Source: Plasmodium brasilianum (Eukaryota; Apicomplexa; Aconoidasida; Haemosporida; Plasmodiidae). From it: DNA of 64,000 nt. Positions 55,292 through 64,000 of this stretch are shown here, in pieces. The stretch spans positions 2,316,928 through 2,380,927 of the forward strand of contig NC_090125.1 of NCBI RefSeq assembly GCF_023973825.1, in the 5' to 3' direction. The translations under genes and the position numbers were made by a program. The notes below the pieces were generated by a model that saw nothing but the letters and a program-made list of their open reading frames with translations, did no database searches and was not told the origin of the DNA. The first letter of the stretch is position 1. Each line of letters starts with the position of its first letter.

Positions 55292-57241
55292 ATGGATGAA
55301 AGCAAATGCTGTTCATTCAATTTGCCTGTTCTGCATTTTTCTGTTAATCATTTATTTGAAATAGATGAATACGACTTTTACAAAATTAAGTGTAAGGAAA
55401 ATGTGGGAGATAATTCAATAAGTAAGAAGATAAGAAATGAGATAAATGAAGTTAATAAGGATTCATTGAACAGTGAGAATGAGAGCGAAAACGAAAGTGA
55501 AAATGAAAAGCTGTTTATGAAGTATTTAAAAAACATTGTCAGAAAGGATAGTGGCGGTAACAGCAATAGTAACTGTAGCATCCGCAATAGCAACAGCGGG
55601 AGTAATAACAGGGGAAGTCTAACGAGCATCCCCTCCGTAGACGAACCAGGAAAGGAAATATCCGCAATAAACGAGGACACACCCTCTGTACATGTTCCTC
55701 CTCTAACGAGCTTGCAAGAAAAGGAGGGGTCTCTCATAAAAAAGAATGTGCACCTTTTTGAAAAATATCCAAATATTCCTATAAGAAAGGATTTGAGAAT
55801 GGACTGGATTTACCACAAGCCTATGACAAGTTTTACTCCGAAAAAGATTAACATAGAAGAATTTAAGGAGGAATGCGATAAAATAAGGAAGAGACTAAAA
55901 ATAAGGTACCGCAAGGGGGATGAAGAATCACATCCACAAGAAGTGCAAAATGAAGAGATGTACCTAGATTATTATCATATGGAACATTTTCCAGAGAAGA
56001 TGATGCCCCCTTTTGAGAAGGAACGAAGTGACAGAAGCAGCGGAAGTAACAGAAACGGTGGATGTAGCAGAAGCGGTGGATGTAGCAGAAGCGGTGGATG
56101 TAGCAGAAACAATGATAGCCAAACGATAGGTGGTTGCACAGAAAGGACGAGCAAAAGGGATACCAACGACCAAGTTAAAAAAGAGAAGGTAACGTTTTAT
56201 AACTACCTAATAAAAATTCTCCAATCAGGTATTCGAAGCCCGAATGTAAGCGAAATAATTAATCATATAGTACATTATAATTGCAAAGACTGGCAGCAAA
56301 AAATAGATCTAGATGTACTAAAAAAGGTTGCCCATGGTTCTAAAAGAATAAAAGTATTAAACAGGACTAAATGCATTTTAAAATGGTTACCCAAAACAGA
56401 AGATAATCCTTTTAATAAATATCAAATTATATCAAAATTAAAAGAAAAAACAATATCAAAGACATTTAAACTTGTTTGTGATTTTAATAATTCTATTTTA
56501 AAAGCATTATATATAAATCAAAATGTAATTAAACCATTTTATACAGAAAATAAATATACGTTTTATACAAGTTCTGTAAGGAATAAATCCTCTAAAGACA
56601 TTTTTATTATTTCGGTTTCTTTTTATCATCCTATAAGAGGTATAAAAGTAGCTGAATATGAAATACTATCAACTCAAACATTAGCTGACTTAACTGATGT
56701 TTTTTTTTGTTTTGATTCATCAAATTACGGGTTACCAAAATTTCACGGCTCTCTTTATTACATTGATGGAATACTCTACCCAGACTTGAGAAATAAAAAT
56801 GCGTTAGACTACTCTACTTGTATTTTAGACTTTTATAAAAAGAAACAGAAGGAATTGAACTTCGTTCGACCTCCTTATAAAATAAATCAGGAAAAAGCTG
56901 TTATTCAAGATATTGAAATACCATTATATCAAAAATGCTGCTTTTTACATCAAGGTAATTGTGAACATAGAGTTGTTTTTAATGATATACGACAATACAA
57001 TAATTTTAGAGATAAAGAATTTTCAAAATACCCCCTTAGAACATTTAAACCTAATGTAGCTACTAAATATTGTATATGTTGTCATAAAAATATTGCTCAA
57101 AAAATTATTTTAGATTGTTATTTATTGAAGGAAAATCCTTCGTATATTTGTAATAACTGCTTTGCTCTATTTTTGCTAGATTCTGATGGAAAACCCGTTG
57201 ACAGTTTTATGAAACATTTCGATTACATCAACGACGTTTGA
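55292..57241 (+). CDS. snRNA-activating protein complex subunit 3 (SNAPC3/SNAP50)-like
   Basis: A 649-residue single-exon protein. The conserved part is the C-terminal 220 residues: VSFYHPIRGIKVAEYEILST, LADLTDVFFCFD, FHGSLYYIDGILYPDLRN, then a zinc-binding region. That region holds KCCFLHQGNCEHRVVFNDIR (about 549-567), YCICCHKN (about 592-599) and YICNNCFALF (about 620-629). The order HQG-x-CEH, C-x-x-C, C-x-x-C is the SNAPC3 signature. SNAPc binds the proximal sequence element and starts transcription of spliceosomal snRNA genes by RNA polymerase II or III. The N-terminal half has parasite-specific insertions, including a Ser/Asn-rich block (about residues 85-115) and three copies of GGCSRS (about residues 250-272). 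In this lineage little is known of snRNA promoters, so the protein is a good handle on them. Confidence 0.8.
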   Translation: MDESKCCSFNLPVLHFSVNHLFEIDEYDFYKIKCKENVGDNSISKKIRNEINEVNKDSLNSENESENESENEKLFMKYLKNIVRKDSGGNSNSNCSIRNSNSGSNNRGSLTSIPSVDEPGKEISAINEDTPSVHVPPLTSLQEKEGSLIKKNVHLFEKYPNIPIRKDLRMDWIYHKPMTSFTPKKINIEEFKEECDKIRKRLKIRYRKGDEESHPQEVQNEEMYLDYYHMEHFPEKMMPPFEKERSDRSSGSNRNGGCSRSGGCSRSGGCSRNNDSQTIGGCTERTSKRDTNDQVKKEKVTFYNYLIKILQSGIRSPNVSEIINHIVHYNCKDWQQKIDLDVLKKVAHGSKRIKVLNRTKCILKWLPKTEDNPFNKYQIISKLKEKTISKTFKLVCDFNNSILKALYINQNVIKPFYTENKYTFYTSSVRNKSSKDIFIISVSFYHPIRGIKVAEYEILSTQTLADLTDVFFCFDSSNYGLPKFHGSLYYIDGILYPDLRNKNALDYSTCILDFYKKKQKELNFVRPPYKINQEKAVIQDIEIPLYQKCCFLHQGNCEHRVVFNDIRQYNNFRDKEFSKYPLRTFKPNVATKYCICCHKNIAQKIILDCYLLKENPSYICNNCFALFLLDSDGKPVDSFMKHFDYINDV

Positions 57242-57579
57242 GGTCGTCCGACGGGCGCGACTTCCATGCGCACACGCATATATGCATATATATATGTGTG
57301 TATGTAGGCAAATGGGTGTATATGTGCGTATGTACATGTGTATGTTTATACATTTATGTATTTATATTTACATATTTACCTACGTGCACATTTGTAATAT
57401 ACTCCCCCGTATTTACCGCATTTATATGCACCTTTCATTGATTAAAATGGGGTATACTCGTATATTTTAAGAAAAAATTCTTACATTTTTAATATTTAAT
57501 GCCGTGTATAAATTCCATTTTAACTTATTTTGTTATATTTGAAAATAAATGATTTTATACAAATATATATGCATATAGG

Positions 57580-57631
<52 letters not shown>

Positions 57632-58846
57632 TGTTTTGTTTTAAGTGAACTACAAATCGTATCATAAATTCGAATTTCATCCTTCTCCGTATCACGGCCA
57701 TGCGACTCCTTAAAAATTAACTCAATACATTTCTGATTTGTTCACGGGGGAATATATAAATTTGGCAACATGGGGGAATCCTGATTCTATTCCATGTATA
57801 TCTGAGGTGTAATAATGTAGGGCTTAAAATATGAAGTAATGTAAAATAAGATATGAACTATTTTGTTTTGTAATATATTAACGTTCAAATGTTTCTTTTT
57901 TTTTTTTTTTATCATACTTATTTCTTTCTGTATGGTCATATATTCGCAAAAGAAAATTATAACATTAAAATAATAATAATGTTATACATACAAAAAAAAA
58001 AAAAAAAAATGCTATAAAATTATACATGTATAATATTATAGTACTTGTATATTTCCAATATGACATTTCTATAGTATGATAATTATTATAGCAGAAAATG
58101 CATTAGCAAAAAAGGAACATTGCTTTTAATATTTTTCCCGAGCCTTTTCTCTATATATAACCTTTTCCATAGAGAAAATTATTATGCACATATTTTTTTT
58201 AACAAAATGATGAAGTGTATAAATATGATGTGCTCCCTTTTTTTTATGGTCTCTTAAATTTTTTATTACAGTAGCTTTATCTTTAAACATCTAGAGAAAA
58301 ATAGTCGTAATTTTATTTCTGCAAATATGTATGTACATTTATAATTTTTTTAACATTTTTTTTCTTACAGTATTATATTAGATGAAACAGTTACATACGT
58401 GCATATGTATGTATATGTGTCCTTTTTTTTATGTGCTCTTTAAAAAACTTTTTATCCCCTCAGCTCTATCTCAAAATTATGCACTTAACAAAACAAATAT
58501 GCTCATTGAACATTATATGTACATATATATATATATATATATAATATATATAATATATATATTACATTGTCGACTTCTTAAAAGAAAATTCCTTTATTGC
58601 AAAATTGTTTTAAATTTTTTTAAAGCAAAGTAGTGAACAGGGCTTTTATACAGATAATTTATTTTTATGAGAAAGCAATTTTTGTTAAATATTTCTTCCC
58701 AAAATTCAAGCATTTATAAAGGATACGTTTTAATTTTATATTTTATAACATTAAAAACATTTATTAAAAGATTAGAAAAAAAAAGGAAGCTACCTTTTAC
58801 GTTACTTCATAAATACTGTTATAGTTCATTTTATTAAGCTTTAAAG
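57242..58846. promoter_or_regulatory. Intergenic region upstream of L27 with a GC-richer island
   Basis: The 1.6-kb stretch between the SNAPC3-like gene and L27 holds TATG/TACA repeats (57275-57380), a (TA)n tract (about 57585-57628), a structured GC-richer island (57661-57830, listed separately) and A/T runs. ORFs here follow the simple repeats. The L27 promoter should lie in the right half. Confidence 0.45.
57661..57830. ncRNA. Candidate structured non-coding RNA
   Basis: The island is about 36% GC in flanks of about 15-20%. It contains a strong imperfect hairpin at 57768-57797, with outer arms ACATGG and CCATGT and an inner GAAT-CCTG-ATTC stem, and a smaller perfect one, CCGT-ATC-ACGG (about 57687-57697). 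The word GGGGGAAT occurs twice. On the minus strand an Sm-like AATTTTTAA is followed by the CCGT hairpin, an arrangement seen in snRNAs, but no snRNA core sequence is recognisable. GC-rich islands between genes flag structured RNAs in AT-rich Plasmodium genomes. Strand and class are unknown. Confidence 0.3.
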
Positions 58847-59788
58847 ATGGGAAAATTGTAAGTTTTTTTATATGTAATTTGCTAAATAAAGAAGAAAAAA
58901 AAATTGTTTAAAATGGTTAAAATTTCTTTGTTTTTTTAAAAAGTAGTGAAAGGGAAAATGAGCATTCGTTAAGAGGCGAAAAGGCGAACTTGATGAGAGA
59001 ATTATATTTTTATAATATATATATATATATATATATATTTATTTGTTTATTTATTTTATTTTGTGCATCATTGTTATTCCTATGGCATTATTTATGTAAC
59101 GTTCTTACATGTTCATGAATGTATGTGTATGCACTTAAGTGTACTTGTGTTGAGATCTGTCGAAGAGGCACCCGTATATCGCATTGCATTGAGGATATTT
59201 CTATACATATATATTATGTATATGTACATTTGTACAAATGTTGCGCTTAATTTAAATGCCCCTACAGACTGAAACCCGGAAAAGTTGTCATAATGTTAAA
59301 TGGTCGTAGAGCTGGAAAGAAGGCGATAATAATAAATACATATGAGAGTCAAACAAGAGAAAGACCTTATAGCTATTGCCTAGTTGCCGGAATAGAAAAA
59401 CATCCTCGAAAAGTGACAAAGAAAATGTCCAAAAGGAAAATTTTAAAAAGATCAAAAGTTAAAGCATTTGTTAAATATATTAATGTGAATCACATTCTCC
59501 CCACGAGGTACAGATAAAAAAAGGAGATTGTTCTCATTCGTGGATACATACGTACATCCATATATACGTATACCATACATAACTATACGCGCGAATTATA
59601 GGAGTTATTATGGAAAAATGCATATTACTTAAGCGAATTCATTCTTTTATTTGTTCTGATAACACTTCATAGGTATCAAGTATCAAGTGACTTCGACATT
59701 AAAAGTTTAACATCTGAAGAAGTTTTAAGATCAAAGAATAAAAAAAAGGAAGTTAAAAAATTGGGAAAAATTTTCAGAGATAAGTAAG

Positions 59789-59819
<31 letters not shown>

Positions 59820-60142
59820 AAATTGTTGTAAAATATGCTAGCTGGAAACGTTACCAGCCTAATTTTATCCATTACAATTTTTGTTTATTTAAAATATTAT
59901 ATTTTACACAGTTTATTATGTGTTAAAATTTTGCTAACATGTTTTACATGTACAGTGTTCCTGTGCTTATTTTATTAACATATAATTTTAATTTATTATT
60001 TTATTGTATTAATTTATTTCTTTTTATTATTATATTATATTTTTTTTTTTTCCCTATTATTAGGTTTTTGGACCCCATTAATAAAAAGACCGGGGAAGTT
60101 TCGAAGGACATTGCATTTTTACACAAGAAATTATACTTCTAA
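58847..60142 (+). CDS. RPL27: 60S ribosomal protein L27 (eL27)
   Basis: Four exons, 58847-58857, 59268-59507, 59673-59783 and 60064-60142, join in frame (phases 2, 2, 2) to 146 residues, the usual eL27 length. The first exon encodes only MGKL and is followed by a 410-nt intron, a common ribosomal-protein pattern. Family blocks are KLLKPGKVVIMLNGRRAGKK (KOW motif), RPYSYCLVAGIEKHPRKVTK, VKAFVKYINVNHILPTRY and a C-terminal KKLYF close to the family's KLRF ending. All donors match GTA(A/C)GT or GTACAG. It sits on the solvent side of the large subunit. Flanking introns are extremely T-rich (for example 59790-59816). Confidence 0.95.
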
Positions 60143-60659
60143 ATTTTTTTTTTTTTTATTATAGTAATTACTTCATACTTTTTTCGAGTTTTTTACTTTT
60201 TTCTTTTCAATTTTTATTTCTGTATGTTTAAAAAAAAAAAAAAAAAAATAAAGTGTTTAATGTAACATAGAACTTTTTAAGACAGTGATATTATTAAATA
60301 ACTAATAAATTGGAAAGCAGTATATAATATGGAAAAAAAACAAATTTATGTAAAAAGAGAAAAAAAAAATAGTCATAATTAGTTAAATATGAAATAAAGG
60401 CTAAAAACTTGTTCGCATGTATATATATATATATATGTATATGTGAACATGATATCCGCGCTTTTATAGAACATATGAAAACTTTGTACCTAGATTTTTT
60501 TTTTTTCCTATCTATGTTGGTTTACCAGTAAACGTAATAGTAAAAAGGTTATTATGTAATATACATTGGTTTTATTAAGGGAATCAGGAAAGAATTAATG
60601 TTTTGGTTTTATAGAAATATAAAAGGAAACTACATAATTAAAAAAATAAAATAAAAAAA

Positions 60660-60702
<43 letters not shown>

Positions 60703-61094
60703 TAAAACTATAAAAAAAAAAGTATAAAATATGGGAACAAAAAGACAAATATAAACATGTTAAAAATATGAAGAAATAATAAAATATTTTTAATTTAAAA
60801 TATGTCAATTGAAAATAATCTTTAATTATATGTGGAATAATATTTACATATGCGTATATATATATATATATACATATATTTGTATGCATGTCCATGTAAA
60901 TACGCGTGTTCTGTACAGTACGCACCTTAAATGTAACTTCAACGACGGAAGCTGAATACACTATTTTTACCCACCATTTAAAAATAATTTCTTTTGATAA
61001 TTTAATTATTTAATCAAATCACTGATTTTGACTGATCCATAATTCTTGAAATATTTATTTTGCGTGTCCACTTCCCTTATAATAAATAAATTAT
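60143..61094. other. Convergent intergenic region with (AAT)n microsatellite
   Basis: The shared 3' flank of L27 (+) and ISP3 (-) contains A-runs (about 60230-60249), a (TA)n tract (about 60420-60436) and an (AAT)n microsatellite of about 13 units (60661-60700). No gene is seen. Confidence 0.5.
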
Positions 61095-61550
61095 TTAATC
61101 ATTGAAACAGTATTTTTCTATAAATTCATAAAACATTCTTGCTTCTCCTGGGCTGTCCATAGCAAATGCAATAGCTTTAAGAGTGCTTATTAAACGGATA
61201 CCTATAACTTTAGGAGACTTTAATAAATTTTGTTCTGATTCTAATAACGATTCACAACTATTTCTGTGAAGTATACAGTTAATATCATTAAATTTTATAA
61301 CTCTAACTTTATTATCTAATGATAACTCAAAGCACTTTTCCTTTAGAAAAATTTTAAAATGGCATTGTATTTCATTACCATCAGGAAATGCAACCTTAAT
61401 CGCATTCCCATTTTTATATTTGTCTATCCAACTTTCTAACGTCCAGTCACCATAATCTCCATATATTTCTCTGGGGTCATGTCTATATATATCTATGTTT
61501 GATTTACTATTTTTCAAATCATTATTAATGCAACATAAACTACTTCCCAT
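61095..61550 (-). CDS. ISP3: Inner membrane complex sub-compartment protein 3-like (ISP3)
   Basis: The 151-residue single-exon protein begins MGSSLCC: Gly2 for N-myristoylation and two cysteines for palmitoylation, the dual-acylation signal that anchors ISP proteins in the inner membrane complex under the plasma membrane. The body, with GDWTLESWIDKYKNGNAIKV, IQCHFKIFLKEKCFELSLDN, VRVIKFNDINCI and PGEARMFYEFIEKYCF, has the strand-rich pattern and C-terminal helix of the PH-like ISP fold. ISPs mark apical and central IMC subcompartments and help shape daughter cells. The position beside L27 agrees with my recollection of the falciparum order, which favours ISP3 over ISP1. The start is the only Met in the frame and fits the motif. 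Confidence 0.88.
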   Translation of the reverse strand: MGSSLCCINNDLKNSKSNIDIYRHDPREIYGDYGDWTLESWIDKYKNGNAIKVAFPDGNEIQCHFKIFLKEKCFELSLDNKVRVIKFNDINCILHRNSCESLLESEQNLLKSPKVIGIRLISTLKAIAFAMDSPGEARMFYEFIEKYCFND

Positions 61551-62620
61551 ATTGAAAGGTTCAGAGATTAAAAAAAAGAAAGTAAAAAAATTAGCAATAA
61601 TGTTGATACGTGGGAAGCAGGTGAGAACGTTAAACTAATGGCAAAATAGCAAGATGATAAAACTGTACGATGGTAAATTGTACGATGGTAAAATTACAAA
61701 ATGGAAAAATCTCAAAATTGCAAAAATATCAAAATGGAAAAATATCAAAATGCCAAAACATCAAAATGGCAAAACATCAAAATAGAAAAATATCAAAATG
61801 GAAAAATATAAAATTTGCAAAATTTTTCTAATCCTACAACCCACGATAAAAATAAAAAAAAAAAAGAATCGAAGTGTTTAGAGGGAAATTTTGGCTTATT
61901 GCCGACTGTAATTTTTTTCACATATATATTTATATATATACTAATAAATGTACAAAAATTATAAAAAACCACAATGTTCGTCAAAACAGAACAAAAAACA
62001 AAATAAAAAAGGAAAAAATAGGAAAAAATAGGAAAAAAAAAATAAATAAGAATAGTAATAAACAGAAATGTGTAAAATTAAAATTGAGCATCTATCTACA
62101 CAATTATTCAACTGAAGGTAAGATTTAATATGCAAATTTTTTTTCTTTTTGCTCATTGGAAATTAACTTACATATGCCTTAGATAAAACATTAATAAATT
62201 TTGCAAATTAAGTTCGCAAAAAGATAGTTTACAAGTTAATTATAATAAAAAAAAAAATAAAAAAGTGGATATAAATGTGAAAGTGGAAATGGGAATTCCT
62301 TTTTCTTAAGTAAAATGAAAAAATTCAATTTCTTATTTTTACACTAATTTTTTTGCACAAATTTTGCTTGATATTACACAAATGGTAAAATATGAACGTT
62401 AAAAAATACAACTTTTCAAAAAAAAAAAAAAAATGAACTGTTCAGAATTTAGAATTGCAATTTAATAGCTGTAAAAAAAAAAAAAAAAAAAAAAAGGTTT
62501 AAAAAAAAAAAAAAGAAAAGGAAGAAAAAGGTTTAAACAAAAAAAAAAAAAAAAACTACAAAAAAAAAAAAAAAAAAAAGGAAAAATAAAAATAAAATAT
62601 TATTAAACCTTTAAATATAT

Positions 62621-62652
<32 letters not shown>

Positions 62653-63641
62653 AAAATATAATATTGTTATATAATATCGCATAAAATTATATATAATTTA
62701 AATTTGGTGATATTGTGTATATCAAAAGAAATTTTAACTTTGGTTCAATTTTTAGAACTTCATTTTTTTTTTCCAGGATTTATATGTATTATGACTAGGT
62801 TAGAAAAAAAAAAAAAAAAATTTACACATTTTTTTTATGAACTTGACATAAATAAATTAAGTAATAAATTACGTTTAACACAAATGGCTATAAAATTTAT
62901 TTCCCTTTATAAATGCATAAATTTTTTGTTTTTAATATTTATGTTTATAAGTTGAACGAAATTAATAGTAGAAAAAAAGTATAAAAATTTTTAACCCCAT
63001 ATATATATGTGGCACTGTAATTTATGCCCACTGGAACAAAATGCGTATGTATGTATATATATATGCATTTATATGTGAATGTGTAATATGTATTATTTAT
63101 ATAAATTGAGTATTATATATATGGAAAAATGTGATAAAATTAAAGACTTAATTAGGTGTTCGTAAAACAGTAAACATAAAATGAGATAACAAAATATAGA
63201 CAGTTACGTAAAAATGAAGAGGGAAGAAAAAAAAAAAGCATTTTTTTAATTTTTTATTCCGAAAATAGCTTACTACTATTTATTTTTAATTATTTATAAT
63301 TTAAGAATTTTATAAATATCTGTAATGAAATAGGGGTTTATTTGATTTTATTTTTTTATTATTCATAGTATTGTAAGAGTTTTCCTATATTTTGTAATAT
63401 TTTTTACGAATATATCATATATCTTTTTTTTTTTTTTTTTTTTTCTTCGTTTACTTTTTCCATCTTTTGTTTTCCAATTTTTTGTCATTTTTAAACATAC
63501 ACATTATCATAGTTTTTCATTTAAGTCTTTTAATTATAATTATGCAGTACAGACTTGAACTCATTACTACTATACTTCCTTACCATTGTAAACACATTAT
63601 TTCTAATTCTTTTCATATATATGTGTAACAACTTGTTAATT
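61551..63641. other. Intergenic region upstream of ISP3; repeats, no gene seen
   Basis: The 2.1-kb stretch holds a 16-bp TATCAAAATGGAAAAA repeat (about 61700-61815), long A-runs (about 62474-62580, purine-only tract of over 100 nt), (TA)n tracts (about 62623-62649) and a T-run (about 63425-63443). The open frames are Lys/Asn- or Phe/Leu-rich and track the simple sequence. The ISP3 promoter should be at the left end. Confidence 0.45.
61700..61815. repeat. 16-bp ATCAAAATGGAAAAAT repeat in the ISP3 5' flank
   Basis: About seven imperfect copies (ATCAAAATGGAAAAAT, ATCAAAATGCCAAAAC, ATCAAAATGGCAAAAC, ATCAAAATAGAAAAAT) lie 150-260 nt upstream of the ISP3 start. They may be promoter or leader sequence. 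Confidence 0.75.
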
Positions 63642-64000
63642 TCAATTTTTCACAGTTTTATGTTTTACGTCAAAAGTTCTTTTACTTCTGCAGTAGGCAT
63701 TTTTTTGTTCTTTTTGAATGTCCCTGAATGTAATATCGGCCACTTTAAATATATCATTCTTCATGTTGTTTTGTTCTGTACTACTATTATATGAAGTTTT
63801 AAAGCACCTATTATTTTGGTCCTTACCATAAATTTCATCCTTTCCAGTTTTATTATTTACATTATTGTTATTACAGTTATTATTATAATTGTTACTGTTA
63901 TTACTACTATTATTGCTACTATTGCTATTATTTTTAATGTTACTATTACCACTGCTGTTGCAAGCGCTATTACTATTACTGTTACTATTACTGTTACTAT
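63642..64000 (-). CDS. 3' end of an Asn/Ser-rich protein gene, cut by the window edge
   Basis: Reading the minus strand inward from the window end gives an open frame of 118 codons plus stop (TGA at 63642-63644). It begins in (SN)n, passes NSSGNSNIKNNSNSSNNSSN and NYNNNCNNNN, and becomes a normal-composition tail: GKDEIYGKDQNNRCFKTSYN, NDIFKVADITFRDIQKEQK, RSKRTFDVKHKTVKN. No start is in the window. The tail composition and codon use look coding. I do not recognise the protein. Confidence 0.6.
   Translation of the reverse strand, partial: SNSNSNSNSNSACNSSGNSNIKNNSNSSNNSSNNSNNYNNNCNNNNVNNKTGKDEIYGKDQNNRCFKTSYNSSTEQNNMKNDIFKVADITFRDIQKEQKNAYCRSKRTFDVKHKTVKN

Overview
The window is nuclear chromosomal DNA of a malaria parasite (genus Plasmodium). 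The signs are a very AT-rich sequence with (TA)n and poly(A/T) tracts, introns of about 150-350 bp with GT..AG ends and T-rich 3' parts, Asn- and Lys-rich insertions in otherwise conserved proteins, and lineage markers: an inner-membrane-complex ISP3-like protein and a ribosomal S10 with an apicoplast-type leader. From memory, the neighbours ISP3-RPL27-S28e-ValRS match a block on P. falciparum chromosome 14. Base composition and the unfamiliar protein versions suggest a non-falciparum species such as P. malariae or P. ovale, but I cannot settle the species.

Layout, left to right. 1-17 kb: a large secretory GBP/dynamin-like GTPase (+), a 73-residue Cys-rich CHCH-like protein (-), a COG1-like Golgi tether subunit (+), a thioredoxin-like protein of the axonemal TXNDC3 type (+) and valyl-tRNA synthetase (-). 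17-29 kb: a huge Asn-rich protein gene (-). Its reading frame is broken at an A28 tract, and its 3' part is interrupted by overlapping frames and five in-frame TAA codons, four of them multiplied by a 105-bp higher-order repeat. 30-41 kb: a four-exon small secreted protein, splicing factor SF3B2, meiotic MND1 (seven exons) and a MORN-repeat protein, all (+). 42-54.5 kb: ribosomal S28e, U3 snoRNP protein IMP3, a C18orf63/DUF4708-like protein, a two-exon 69-residue protein, a RAD1-like checkpoint clamp and apicoplast ribosomal S10 (five exons), all (-). 55-64 kb: a SNAPC3-like snRNA transcription factor (+), ribosomal L27 (four exons, +), ISP3 (-) and the 3' end of an Asn/Ser-rich protein (-) running off the window.

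There is no operon logic here; each gene has its own AT-rich flanks. Functionally the block mixes RNA-processing and translation genes (SF3B2, IMP3, SNAPC3, S28e, L27, S10, ValRS), genome maintenance and meiosis (RAD1, MND1), and parasite membrane or secretory genes (GBP-like GTPase, COG1, ISP3, the small secreted protein). Intergenic spaces are mostly homopolymers, (TA)n and short minisatellites. Four GC-richer, hairpin-bearing or otherwise atypical islands in them are candidate structured RNAs. Exon structures were assembled by hand from splice sites and reading frame. All positions can be checked, but none was confirmed by transcripts or database searches.
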